A stretch of DNA of 64,000 nucleotides, taken from the NCBI GenBank assembly GCA_947494995.1, contig CANLWY010000001.1:248001-312000 (forward strand), written 5' to 3'. The stretch is from an uncultured Campylobacterales bacterium (GTDB taxonomy: Bacteria > Campylobacterota > Campylobacteria > Campylobacterales > Arcobacteraceae). A program made the translations under genes and the position numbers. Numbering within the stretch: position 1 is the stretch's first letter; each line of letters begins with the position of its first letter. Positions 36,884-45,910 of this stretch are shown here, one piece after another. The notes beneath the pieces are model-generated. The model ran no database searches and had not been told where the DNA came from. It worked only from the letters and a program-made list of their open reading frames with translations.

Positions 36884-38071
36884 TTACCATTTTACTTCAA
36901 ATTTTTTTCTAAGATAAATCGCTAATGAATTTAGCGAAATTAATATTGTTAATAATACCATGATACCAGCTGCCGTTTTTTCAACATACATTCTTTCTGG
37001 CATACCTGCCCATGTAAACAGTTGTGCTGGCATAACAGTTGCCGCCTCAAAAACTGAACTTGGAGTATCGGGGATATATGCAATCATTCCAATAATAATA
37101 AGTGGTGCAGTCTCCCCCATAGCTTGTGCAAGACCAATAATTGAACCTGTTAGGATTCCTGGGAAAGCTAATGGTAAAACATGGTCTCTTGTTACTTCAA
37201 TTTTTGTAAGACCTAATCCATATGCTGCTTGTCTAATTGAATCTGGAACAGCTCTTAATGCTGCTCTTGAACTTACAATAATAATTGGAAGAGTCATAAG
37301 AGCAAGTGTAAGACCACCAACAATAGGAGCTGACCTTGGAAGACCAAATAAATTAATAAATACGGCAAGACCTAAAAGACCAAAAAGTATTGAGGGAATA
37401 GCTGCTAAGTTATTTATATTTACTTCTACAATTTGAGTAAACTTATTATCATCTGCAAACTCTTCAAGATAAATTGCTGTCATAACTCCAATAGGAAATG
37501 CTATAAGCATCGTAATAATCATTGTTAATATTGAACCAACGATAGCTGAGTTTAAACCGGCATATTCTGGAGATTTTGAATCACCATTTTTAAAGAATAT
37601 TTCATTAAATCTAAGTTCAACATTTCCATTAGCTTTCATTTGGTCAACTAAAGCTCTATCTTTATCTTTCATATTATAATGATGACCTTTTAAGTATTGA
37701 TCAACTTGATCATCTGCAATAACCCATACCGATATAGTTTGTCCCATTAGTTGTGGATTTTCTTCAAGCATCATGGGAATAGTTCTTAAATAAGCTCTTG
37801 ATACAATTTTTCTATATTTTCTATCGATTGCTTTTCTATAATTCTTTTTAACTACTTCATTATAAGTTACGTCAACTTTTAAATATGCTTGTTTAAATGC
37901 AGGTGTTCCTTTTGATGTAATATCAAAAAGGAAAAAAGCTAAAAAAGCAATTGAAAAGATTAAAGATGAAAGTGTAAATCTCTTAAATCTTTTTGACTTT
38001 TTATGTCTTCCATTAAGTGATGGATCATAAAATGGATTATCTTTGTGTTTGTTTTTTTTCTTACCAATCAT
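36884..38071 (-). CDS. pstA: Phosphate ABC transporter permease PstA, long form
   Basis: A 395-residue permease. The C-terminal 220 residues hold the transport core with the coupling motif (PDSIRQAAYGLG). The N-terminal part has a first helix at about 28-48 and then about 125 charged residues outside the membrane (a DUF3333-like extension), making it about 100 residues longer than E. coli PstA. It overlaps the end of pstC by four bases. Confidence 0.92.
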   Translation of the reverse strand: MIGKKKNKHKDNPFYDPSLNGRHKKSKRFKRFTLSSLIFSIAFLAFFLFDITSKGTPAFKQAYLKVDVTYNEVVKKNYRKAIDRKYRKIVSRAYLRTIPMMLEENPQLMGQTISVWVIADDQVDQYLKGHHYNMKDKDRALVDQMKANGNVELRFNEIFFKNGDSKSPEYAGLNSAIVGSILTMIITMLIAFPIGVMTAIYLEEFADDNKFTQIVEVNINNLAAIPSILFGLLGLAVFINLFGLPRSAPIVGGLTLALMTLPIIIVSSRAALRAVPDSIRQAAYGLGLTKIEVTRDHVLPLAFPGILTGSIIGLAQAMGETAPLIIIGMIAYIPDTPSSVFEAATVMPAQLFTWAGMPERMYVEKTAAGIMVLLTILISLNSLAIYLRKKFEVKW

Positions 38072-38997
38072 AATGTATTCACTTTATATTTTTCTTTAAA
38101 TTTTCTAATCATCATTAGAGATAATATATTTAATCCTAATGTAACAATAAATAGTGCAAGTCCAAGTGCAAATGCAACTAAAGTTTCAGGAGAATTAAAC
38201 TCAAAATCTCCTACAAGAGAGTTTACAATTGTAACTGTAACTGTTGTCATATCTTCAAGTGGATTGAAAGAAAGATTTGGACGTAAACCTGCTGCCATAA
38301 CAACAATCATCGTTTCTCCAATTGCCTTAGAAAAACCAAGTAGACATGCTGAAATTATACCTGGAAGTGCTGATGGCAAAACTATATCTTTAATAGTCTC
38401 ACCTTGTGTCATACCAAGACCAAAAGCTGCTTTTCTTTGAGAATCTGGAACGGCTTTAATTACGTCATCCGATAATGATGAGATAACAGGGATAATCATA
38501 ATCCCCATAACAACACCAGATGCAAGTGCTGAGTTAAATGTAGCTTCTAAGCCAAACCACGCTGTAGCTTTTACAACAAAGGGAGCAACGGTTAATGCAG
38601 CAAAGAATCCATAAACTACGGTTGGAATACCTGCAAGAACTTCAAGTACAGGTTTTAGATAATCTCTTGTTTTATGAGAAGCATATTCACTCATGTAAAT
38701 TGCAGACCCTAAACCAATAGGAATAGCAACAGTCAGGGCAATTAGGGTAATCATAATTGTACCAGTAAAGATTGGAATAGCACCAAATTGACTATCAACT
38801 TGTCCTGGAGACCATGTTGTTCCTGTTAAGAAGTACCAAAAGCTTCTTAGTTCAAAGAAAGCAATTGCTTCAAATAGAATTGAGAAAAGAACACCAAATG
38901 TCGTTAATATTGAAATTGTTGCAGCTGCAATCAATGCAATTTTGATAGTTCTTTCTTTCAATTCATTTGATCTATTTTTTGATTCAAATGAATGCAA
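38068..38997 (-). CDS. pstC: Phosphate ABC transporter permease PstC
   Basis: A 309-residue inner-membrane permease with about six helices and the coupling loop PDSQRKAAFGLGMTQ. The start is a TTG at 38997 with AAGGTG just upstream. A direct-repeat Pho-box candidate and a TACCAT -10 lie upstream, inside the end of the EAL gene, so pstC has its own promoter as well as read-through from pstS. Confidence 0.93.
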   Translation of the reverse strand: MHSFESKNRSNELKERTIKIALIAAATISILTTFGVLFSILFEAIAFFELRSFWYFLTGTTWSPGQVDSQFGAIPIFTGTIMITLIALTVAIPIGLGSAIYMSEYASHKTRDYLKPVLEVLAGIPTVVYGFFAALTVAPFVVKATAWFGLEATFNSALASGVVMGIMIIPVISSLSDDVIKAVPDSQRKAAFGLGMTQGETIKDIVLPSALPGIISACLLGFSKAIGETMIVVMAAGLRPNLSFNPLEDMTTVTVTIVNSLVGDFEFNSPETLVAFALGLALFIVTLGLNILSLMMIRKFKEKYKVNTL

Positions 38998-39024
38998 AGT
39001 TCACCTTTAATATAAATTTTTGAA

Positions 39025-39056
39025 ATGGTATTTAAAAATGGTTACAATAAGGTTAC
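39025..39056 (-). promoter_or_regulatory. pstC promoter with Pho-box candidate
   Basis: The minus strand reads GTAACC-TTATT-GTAACC (39056-39040), two exact half sites 11 bases apart. Nine bases later comes TACCAT (39030-39025) as -10. The repeat overlaps the stop codon of the upstream gene. Confidence 0.65.
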
Positions 39057-40774
39057 AAGTTGATAGAAACACCTATAGGTAGGGAGTTTGTTTTTGATGC
39101 CTTTTTTATGTCAGTAAGTTGTATATTAAAAGTTTCTAGGGTAGATTTCTTATTGATTTCAAGTATAGCTGCACATACTGAAAGTAGCTTAAACTCTCTT
39201 GTTATTCCAAATCTATCTTTTGCAATCATGAAGTTGTTTTTTATATCTTCTTGTGAATAAAGACTTGAAACATTTATTTTAAACTCTTCTTGCGTTAAGG
39301 CAATTGTTTCATAAACTTTTTCATACTTTTCTTCTATGAAGCCTACAAAAAAATCATCTCCACCAATATGAGCAATAAAACTTCCTATTGGTAATACTTT
39401 TCTTAATATTTCAGAGAACATTAAAATGGCTCTATCTCCTTGTCTAAAACCATATTTATCATTAAAAGGTTTAAAATCATTAAAATCGAAATAGATTATA
39501 TGTGCATTTCGCTTTTTTTCAAAAACTTTTTTTATATATTCATCTATTTGATCATTTCCTGGAAGTTTTGTTAGTGGATTTTGGTTTTGTGCTATTTCAA
39601 GGTTTCTTTTATATGATAATGATAGTAAATTACTAAGACTGATAAATCCATAATACTTTGCATCTTTTGTTACAAAGATTCCTTTTGCATCATTTCTCAT
39701 ACTAAAAATTTCAAGTGCCTTATCAATACCCCATGTTAAATCAATTTCTAAAATAGGTTTAATATAAGATTTTAATTTCTCTTTTGATGAGTTGTTTTTT
39801 GCTAAAGATAATCCATATTGAGAATATGACATCTCTTTTATATCAACTTCATAGATGGCACCTAATATTTTTTTATTATTATTAATAATAGGGACAAAAG
39901 TATTTCTTGTATGCTCTTTAAAATAGATAAAAAGGTCAAGTAGTGAGGCATTTACATTTAAAGATTCAATTTTTTGAATGTAAGACTTGTCAATAAAGTC
40001 ATTACTTAATACTCTTCTATCTTTATCAAAAATTGGCCTTTTATCTGTATAAGATTTTTTAATTTTCTTTACATTTAGTGTTGGTTTTGCTATAAAATAA
40101 CCTTGGATAAAATCAACTTTCAACTCTTTACAAATATAGTATTCGTCAATATTCTCAACCCCTTCAGCAATTACTCTTATCCCCATAATATGTGCCATCT
40201 CAACTATTGAAGTACAAAAAAGTTTTTTCTTAGAGTCTAGGTTTATATCTTTTATAAAGAATTTATCTATTTTAATAAAATTTGTTTCAGATACGTAAAG
40301 TAAATGAAGTCCAGAAACTCCTGTTCCAAAATCATCAATAGCAATACAAAAGCCATTTTTTTTATATAATTGAATGACCTCTTTTAATCTATTTTCATCT
40401 TTATATGCGTAGTGTTCTGTCAATTCAAAACATAAAGTCTCTTTGTTTAAAGATAGTTTGTTTAATATTTTGAGTGTTTGAGTTACATCAAAATCAGGCA
40501 TTGTAAAAATTCTATTATCAATATTATAAAATATTTTTAAATTTTTTAAATCAATTTCTTTAAATTTTTTAAATGCCTTTTCTCTTAACAAAAGGTCAAT
40601 TTTAAATAACTTTTTATCTTCATATAGAGTATCAAAAAAGTTTTGTATTGAAGAAAAACCTAGTTTATCTGTATTTCGTATAAGTGCTTCAACTGCAAAT
40701 ATTTTACCAGAGTGAGTATTTACAATTGGCTGAAAAGCAAAATCTAATTTATCTATATCTATACCAAGAGACAT
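39053..40774 (-). CDS. EAL-CBS-GGDDF cyclic-di-GMP protein inside the pst operon
   Basis: A 573-residue soluble protein. The N-terminal EAL domain (about 10-235) keeps the catalytic set: E29 of EAL, N84, E117, D147-D148, K168 and E204. It is therefore probably an active cyclic-di-GMP phosphodiesterase. A CBS pair occupies about 260-390. The C-terminal GGDEF domain (400-560) reads GGDDF at 471-475, has an E-to-D change and lacks the RxxD inhibitory site, so cyclase activity is uncertain. It lies between pstS and pstC, which ties it to phosphate supply. Confidence 0.88.
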   Translation of the reverse strand: MSLGIDIDKLDFAFQPIVNTHSGKIFAVEALIRNTDKLGFSSIQNFFDTLYEDKKLFKIDLLLREKAFKKFKEIDLKNLKIFYNIDNRIFTMPDFDVTQTLKILNKLSLNKETLCFELTEHYAYKDENRLKEVIQLYKKNGFCIAIDDFGTGVSGLHLLYVSETNFIKIDKFFIKDINLDSKKKLFCTSIVEMAHIMGIRVIAEGVENIDEYYICKELKVDFIQGYFIAKPTLNVKKIKKSYTDKRPIFDKDRRVLSNDFIDKSYIQKIESLNVNASLLDLFIYFKEHTRNTFVPIINNNKKILGAIYEVDIKEMSYSQYGLSLAKNNSSKEKLKSYIKPILEIDLTWGIDKALEIFSMRNDAKGIFVTKDAKYYGFISLSNLLSLSYKRNLEIAQNQNPLTKLPGNDQIDEYIKKVFEKKRNAHIIYFDFNDFKPFNDKYGFRQGDRAILMFSEILRKVLPIGSFIAHIGGDDFFVGFIEEKYEKVYETIALTQEEFKINVSSLYSQEDIKNNFMIAKDRFGITREFKLLSVCAAILEINKKSTLETFNIQLTDIKKASKTNSLPIGVSINL

Positions 40775-40794
40775 AGTTGTAAAACCTTTTAGTA

Positions 40795-40860
40795 TAAAAT
40801 TATATATAGCTTATTACCTCTTCTGTCCGCTTAACAGATAATAAGCCATATATAATTTTA
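40795..40860 (-). other. Long 22-bp hairpin between pstS and the EAL gene
   Basis: Bases 40795-40816 pair with 40839-40860 with one mismatch, which becomes a U-G pair in minus-strand RNA. The 22-base loop has its own TCTGT/ACAGA stem. The arm nearer the EAL gene contains TATAAT on the minus strand. It could be an attenuator, RNA-stability element or palindromic promoter. Confidence 0.6.
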
Positions 40861-40861
40861 T

Positions 40862-40885
40862 AAAAGAGAGGTTTTCCTCTCTTTT
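40862..40885. terminator. Terminator after pstS
   Basis: AAAAGAGAGG (40862-40871) pairs perfectly with CCTCTCTTTT (40876-40885) around a 4-base loop, just after the pstS stop codon. Confidence 0.8.
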
Positions 40886-40895
40886 AATTATGTAA

Positions 40896-41957
40896 TTAGT
40901 GTTTTTTAGATAATTCGTCTAAAGTTAATTTTTTACCTGCAATTACATCTTTTCTAATTTGAGCTCTTTGAGCATCTGGTAATGCAATTAATCCGATTTC
41001 TCCTAAGATTCCATCATGACCTATCATATTTTCAGACATAAACATCTCAACATATTTACTCATTGCAGGAACGTCTTTTTTATGAGAGTTTTTAGTATAG
41101 AAGAATAAAGATCTTGAAATTGGGTATTTACCAGAAGAGATTGCATCTGGAGTTGGAGATACACCATCAACTTGTGAACCAGCCAATTTGTCATCATTTT
41201 CAATTAAGAAAGAGTAACCAAAGATTCCAAATGCTGCTTTATTTTTTGTTAATTTTTGAACAATGATGTTGTCATTTTCACCAGATTCTACGTAAACACC
41301 ATCAGTTCTAACAACTGCGTATTTTTTATATTTTTTGTTTTTCTTTTTGTCAGCTTTATAAAGGTCAGTATATACAGCCATTTTTTTGAAAGTTCCCTTC
41401 ATAACCATATCTTCAAAGGCATCTCTTGTACCAGAAGATTTTGGCGGTCCATAGATAATAATTTCTCTATTTGGTAATGATGCATCAATATCAGACCATT
41501 TTTTATATGGATTAGCAATTAATGACTTACCATCTTTTGAAGGAACTTCAGCAGCAACTGCTAAAGCGATTTGTTTTTTACTTACATTAAATGCATTATT
41601 TGATTTATCTTGAGCAAATGCAATACCATCAAATCCAACAACAGCTTCAGTGATATCTGTTACACCGTTTTTCTCACACATTTTGAACTCTTTTGCTTTC
41701 ATTCTTCTTGAAGCATTAGTGATATCTGGAGTATTCATGTCATTTCCAGCACAGAATAGTTTCATTCCTCCACCTGAACCAGTCGATTCAACTACTGGAG
41801 TTGGGTATTTAGTTGTAGCTCCTAATTCTTCAGCAACAGCAGAAGCGAAAGGATAAACAGTTGAAGAACCAACCATTTTGATTTGCTCTCTTGCACTAAG
41901 AGATACAGTTAAAGCAGCAGATGCTAATAAAGCAATTGTTGTTTTTTTTATTGTCAT
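40896..41957 (-). CDS. pstS: Phosphate-binding periplasmic protein PstS
   Basis: A 353-residue exported protein. The signal peptide is about 1-22 (LTVSLSA-R). The mature part starts EQIKMVGSSTVYPFA, and phosphate contacts are in GSSTVYP, ESTGSGGG and GPPKSSGTRDAF. It delivers phosphate to PstCAB. A Pho-box candidate sits upstream, and a strong hairpin follows the gene, so it is probably made in large excess over the permease. Confidence 0.95.
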   Translation of the reverse strand: MTIKKTTIALLASAALTVSLSAREQIKMVGSSTVYPFASAVAEELGATTKYPTPVVESTGSGGGMKLFCAGNDMNTPDITNASRRMKAKEFKMCEKNGVTDITEAVVGFDGIAFAQDKSNNAFNVSKKQIALAVAAEVPSKDGKSLIANPYKKWSDIDASLPNREIIIYGPPKSSGTRDAFEDMVMKGTFKKMAVYTDLYKADKKKNKKYKKYAVVRTDGVYVESGENDNIIVQKLTKNKAAFGIFGYSFLIENDDKLAGSQVDGVSPTPDAISSGKYPISRSLFFYTKNSHKKDVPAMSKYVEMFMSENMIGHDGILGEIGLIALPDAQRAQIRKDVIAGKKLTLDELSKKH

Positions 41958-41991
41958 TTTTTTGTCTCCGTAAAAATTTGATTTGTGAAAG

Positions 41992-42021
41992 TTTATATTT
42001 TTATGATTACATTTTGGTTAC
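41992..42021 (-). promoter_or_regulatory. pstS promoter with Pho-box candidate
   Basis: The minus strand reads GTAACC-AAAAT-GTAATC (42021-42005), followed seven bases later by TATAAA (41997-41992). The half site and 11-base period match the pstC promoter. Confidence 0.6.
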
Positions 42022-42109
42022 TAGTAAAATATCTTTATTTATAATATTAATTCTAAAATAAGTGGCTTTTTTGTATTGTATAAGTTATTAAAGAATTAAA
42101 AGGTTATTT

Positions 42110-42808
42110 ATGACTCCTCATATTGAAGCAAAAATTGGCGATATAGCAAAAACAGTACTAATGCCAGGGGACCCTTTAAGGGCAAAGTTTATGGCAGAGC
42201 GATATTTAGAAAATATAAAACAAGTAAATGGTGTAAGAAATATGCTTATGTACACTGGGACATATAAAGGTAAAGAAGTCTCTATTTGTGGTTCAGGTAT
42301 GGGAGTTCCTTCTATTGGAATTTATTCTTATGAACTTTTTAAGTTTTATGATGTTGATACTATTATTAGAGTTGGTTCTTCAGGAGCTTATAGTGAAGAT
42401 TTAAAGCTTTATGATGTTGTTTTAGTTACCGAAGCATATAGTGATTCTACAGCTTTTGCTAAACTTGTGTTAAATGAGTCATCTCATTTGGCATATCCTT
42501 CAAAAGAGACTAATGATAGCTTGCTAAATAGTGCAAAAGTTCTAAATATAAAGCTTCATGAGTGTAGAACCCACTCTTCAGATGTATTTTATTCAGCAAG
42601 ATCTTTAGAGGATACAGTAAAAGATACAGGTGCACAGTGTGTAGAGATGGAGTCAACAGGACTTTTTATAAATGCAAAAGCAACTGGCAAAAAGGCTGCT
42701 TGTTTATTAAGTATCTCAGACCATTTAGTTACAGGTGAAGAAACAACTGCTAAGCAAAGACAAACTACTTTTGATGATATGATGAAAGTAGCTTTAGAAG
42801 CTTTATAG
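42110..42808 (+). CDS. deoD: Purine-nucleoside phosphorylase DeoD
   Basis: Phosphorolysis of purine (deoxy)nucleosides. It has 232 residues in the hexameric bacterial class: MPGDPLRAKFMAERYL, CGSGMGVPSIGIYSYEL, IRVGSSGAY and VEMESTGLF. It converges on deoB with one base between the two stop codons. With deoB and deoC it makes a nucleoside salvage group. Confidence 0.95.
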   Translation: MTPHIEAKIGDIAKTVLMPGDPLRAKFMAERYLENIKQVNGVRNMLMYTGTYKGKEVSICGSGMGVPSIGIYSYELFKFYDVDTIIRVGSSGAYSEDLKLYDVVLVTEAYSDSTAFAKLVLNESSHLAYPSKETNDSLLNSAKVLNIKLHECRTHSSDVFYSARSLEDTVKDTGAQCVEMESTGLFINAKATGKKAACLLSISDHLVTGEETTAKQRQTTFDDMMKVALEAL

Positions 42809-42809
42809 A

Positions 42810-44006
42810 TTAATAAAAAGAAGTACCAAGTTTAGGCTTTGGTATTTCTAAATGTTCTGAAATAGTCGCTCCCATATCGGCAAAGCTTTCTCTAATACCA
42901 ATATTTTTAAGCTCTTTACTTTTTAACATACCAAAAACTGGAATATTTTCCCTTGTATGATCTGTTCCTTTAAAAGTAGGGTCGCAACCATGATCTGCTG
43001 TAAGAATTAATAAATCATCTTCTTTCAAGTTATCAATGATCTCTTTTAATTTTATATCAAACTCTTCTAAAGCTTTTGCATATCCAATTACATCTCGCCT
43101 ATGTCCATATTCCATATCAAAATCTACAAAATTTGTGTATATGATACCATCATCTTTAAGCTCTTGCATTTGATGTATAGTTTCATTTGCTAAACCATCA
43201 ATTTTATAGGCTAAAAGTTTTTTATTTATGCCGTGTCCTCCAAAAATATCTGAAATTTTCCCAATCCCTATAACCTCTTTTTGATGTTCTAAGGCAAGTT
43301 CTAAAACTGATTTTCCACTTGGTCTTATTGAATAATCTTTTCTATTTTTTGTTCTTTGAAAGCCATCTTCTTTATTTCCTAAAAACGGTCTTGCAATAAC
43401 TCTTCCTACCCCATGAGAAATTGTCATTTGCCTAACTTTTTCACATAGTTTGTAAAGATTTTCTAAGCCAAAATATTTTTCATGTGCTGCTATTTGGATA
43501 ACTGAATCTACACTTGTATAGAAGATTGGCTTATTTGTTTTTATATGTTCTTGTGCAAAAGTATCAATGGCTTCAATTCCATTGGCATGTCTATTACAAA
43601 GTGTTCCTTTTATATTGGTTTTTTCAATTATTTCATTAAGTGACTTTTGGGGAAAAGCAGGAATTTCATTTTTATAGAATTTTAATGGAACATCCATAAG
43701 TATTCCAGCCATTTCCCAATGTCCTGAAAGTGTGTCTTTGCCTAAAGATTTCTCCTTTGCAACACCATAGAAAGCATTTTTCAATGGAATAGTTTCATTT
43801 TTTAACTTTAACGTTTTTTGATGATTGATTACATAGCTTTTTAGTAAACCAAGTGAGCAAAGATTTGGAATATTTAGTTTGTAGTTCTTGGCAATATTAC
43901 CAAATGTATCTGCTCCTTCATCATCAAATTTTTTTGCATCATCTGCATTTCCAATTCCAAAAGAGTCAAGAACTAACCATATAACTCTTTTCATCTTAGT
44001 ATCCAT
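42810..44006 (-). CDS. deoB: Phosphopentomutase
   Basis: Interconverts (deoxy)ribose 1- and 5-phosphate. It has 398 residues in the alkaline-phosphatase superfamily: metal-binding WLVLDSFGIGNADDA at the start, the phosphorylated threonine region KDTLSGHWEMAG, and DHGCDPTFKGTDHTRE near the end. It overlaps the end of deoC by 11 bases, so the two are translated together. Confidence 0.95.
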   Translation of the reverse strand: MDTKMKRVIWLVLDSFGIGNADDAKKFDDEGADTFGNIAKNYKLNIPNLCSLGLLKSYVINHQKTLKLKNETIPLKNAFYGVAKEKSLGKDTLSGHWEMAGILMDVPLKFYKNEIPAFPQKSLNEIIEKTNIKGTLCNRHANGIEAIDTFAQEHIKTNKPIFYTSVDSVIQIAAHEKYFGLENLYKLCEKVRQMTISHGVGRVIARPFLGNKEDGFQRTKNRKDYSIRPSGKSVLELALEHQKEVIGIGKISDIFGGHGINKKLLAYKIDGLANETIHQMQELKDDGIIYTNFVDFDMEYGHRRDVIGYAKALEEFDIKLKEIIDNLKEDDLLILTADHGCDPTFKGTDHTRENIPVFGMLKSKELKNIGIRESFADMGATISEHLEIPKPKLGTSFY

Positions 44007-44664
44007 TTGAGTTTATTTTTTGACCAGTAACTATTTCAACTCCAGCACTCACACCCAATCTATCTGCTCCAGCTTCTATCATAGCTATAGCAGTTTCATA
44101 ATCTCTTATTCCCCCTGAAGCTTTTATTTTCACCTTGTCTTTAACACACTCTTTCATAATCTTTATATCTTCTAAACTGGCACCTCTTGTTGAAAAACCT
44201 GTAGAAGTTTTTATAAAATCAACGCCAATATCTTTACATAAAAAAGAGACTTCCTTTAACTCTTCTTTTGTTAATAATGCAGTTTCAAATATAACTTTCA
44301 AAATAGTACCATCACAAGCTTTGTATACAGACTCTATATCTTCTTTTACTCTGGTATACTCTTTTGACTTTAATAAACCAATATTTATTACCATATCAAT
44401 TTCGTCTGCTCCATCTTTTATTGCACTTTTAGCTTCAAAAGCTTTTGTTTGAGAATTAGAAGTACCTAGAGGGAAGCCAACTACAGTACAGATTTTTACT
44501 TCTGAATCTTTTAAGTATTGTTTTGCATCTTTTATAAAGCTTGAGTTTATACATACTGAACAAAAATTATACTCTTTTGCTTCTTCACATAGTTTTTTAA
44601 TATCTTCAAGTTTTGAATCTGCTTTAAGTAGAGTATGATCAATATATTTTGATATCTTATTCAT
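43996..44664 (-). CDS. deoC: Deoxyribose-phosphate aldolase
   Basis: Splits 2-deoxyribose 5-phosphate into acetaldehyde and glyceraldehyde 3-phosphate. It has 222 residues: YIDHTLLKAD at the start, KVIFETALL, and the Schiff-base lysine in DFIKTSTGF. The start at 44664 is chosen because AAGGAAAAAA precedes it and the protein then begins MNKISKYIDHTLL. An in-frame ATG at 44706 adds an unlikely tail. The acetaldehyde product could be handled by the YqhD-like reductase. Confidence 0.93.
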   Translation of the reverse strand: MNKISKYIDHTLLKADSKLEDIKKLCEEAKEYNFCSVCINSSFIKDAKQYLKDSEVKICTVVGFPLGTSNSQTKAFEAKSAIKDGADEIDMVINIGLLKSKEYTRVKEDIESVYKACDGTILKVIFETALLTKEELKEVSFLCKDIGVDFIKTSTGFSTRGASLEDIKIMKECVKDKVKIKASGGIRDYETAIAMIEAGADRLGVSAGVEIVTGQKINSNGY

Positions 44665-44738
44665 TTTTTTCCTTATTGGATATAAAAAGTAAAAGAAGTT
44701 ATACAAAAAACAAGCTTAGGAGAGCATAATAAAACTAT

Positions 44739-45041
44739 TTATATTTTGTTTATATTTGTAATAATTATATCTTCTTTTAATGAATACATGTGTGATTCTA
44801 ATCCATGAATAAAGATTTTAACAATGCTAGGATCTTCAAGTTTATCGTCAATAATTGAGACTTCAGCATTTGATGTTAAAAGAATGCAATTTTTTGGAAT
44901 TGTTCCATTTTTCATGGATTTTTCAATTTTTTTTGTATTGGTAATATCTTTATATGAATCACAAGCTAAAGTAAATTGTTTTACTTCATCACTAAATGAA
45001 AATGAGTATAAAAAGATTAATATGAGTAGAATTTTTTTCAT
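44739..45041 (-). CDS. Small exported protein of unknown function
   Basis: A 100-residue protein with a signal peptide (MKKILLILIFLYSFSFS). The mature part has two cysteines (LACDSY, PKNCIL), probably a disulfide. I do not recognise a family. AGGAG lies six bases before the ATG, and the gene begins ten bases after the family-3 binding protein gene, so it belongs to the same transcript. Confidence 0.6.
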   Translation of the reverse strand: MKKILLILIFLYSFSFSDEVKQFTLACDSYKDITNTKKIEKSMKNGTIPKNCILLTSNAEVSIIDDKLEDPSIVKIFIHGLESHMYSLKEDIIITNINKI

Positions 45042-45050
45042 AGGGAACTC

Positions 45051-45821
45051 CTATTGTTTATAATATTTATTCGCAAACTCTTTAACTTTTCCTTCTTGAA
45101 CAATATCTCTAACTATGTTACTAAGCTTATCAACCTCTTTTGCATGCTTTGATTTTTTAGAAACAGTAAGGTATAAATTTACATTGTTATTAGGTTTATA
45201 GAGTGCTTTTTCAATTTTATTTTGAAAACCCATATTTGCTATATCAAAGTCTACTTGACAATCTGTACCAATAATTACTTCAAGTCTATTAGCTACTAGC
45301 ATTCTAAGTAGTTGTATTTCACTTTTTACAGAACGCTTAAAAAGGTTTTTATCTGTATCAAATGGAGAAAAATATGCAGAGTTATCAACTTGACCAATTA
45401 AAAAGTTTTTTAAGTCTTCATATTTTTTTATTTTATGAGCATTTCCTTTTTTTACATAAAAAACAGTAGAACAAGTATAATATGGAGGTTCGATATAGTG
45501 TAAAAACTTTGCTCTTTCTTCTCTTTTTGCTACACCAGTCATAATATCAGTATCACCATTTCTCATATTAATTAAGCTTCTTGCCCAAGGAGTCCTTACG
45601 ACTTTCATTTTCTTATCATATCTTTTTTCTATTTCATTAATAAAATCAAAGTCAATTCCAGAATAACTGTTCTTTTCCATAATTCTAAAAGGAGCCCAAG
45701 AATCAGCACCAACAATAAGTTCATTATTCTCTTTTGCATATAAGGAAGTAGATATTAAAAAAACGTAGCTTAATATAGTAAGAGTTAAAGCTCTTAAAAT
45801 CAAAGATAAATAGGTTTTCAT
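45051..45821 (-). CDS. Family-3 periplasmic solute-binding protein
   Basis: A 256-residue SBP_bac_3 protein (amino-acid type): a signal peptide of about 32 residues, then ELIVGADSWAPFRI, YSGIDFDFINEI, and the TDIMTGVAKREERAKFLHY stretch. The start at 45821 has a perfect AGGAGG eight bases upstream; an in-frame ATG at 45845 has none. No permease genes are near. It follows a sensor kinase gene on the same strand, so it may be a sensor component rather than a transporter subunit. Confidence 0.8.
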   Translation of the reverse strand: MKTYLSLILRALTLTILSYVFLISTSLYAKENNELIVGADSWAPFRIMEKNSYSGIDFDFINEIEKRYDKKMKVVRTPWARSLINMRNGDTDIMTGVAKREERAKFLHYIEPPYYTCSTVFYVKKGNAHKIKKYEDLKNFLIGQVDNSAYFSPFDTDKNLFKRSVKSEIQLLRMLVANRLEVIIGTDCQVDFDIANMGFQNKIEKALYKPNNNVNLYLTVSKKSKHAKEVDKLSNIVRDIVQEGKVKEFANKYYKQ

Positions 45822-45910
45822 AATTATTCCTCCTGCATAAATCAAGGGATAATTAAATTATAAGGCAGAGTAGTTTAATTTAAAATAACAATATAAAATT
45901 ACTTTTTTCT

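Noticed and set aside
36960-37436. 158-codon open frame antisense to pstA
   Set aside because: The pstA frame has clear permease motifs and operon overlaps; the antisense frame has no recognisable domain or ribosome-binding site.
42806-42812. Missing terminator between deoD and deoB as a sign of a frameshift
   Set aside because: Both proteins are full length with normal C-termini; the stop codons are simply one base apart.
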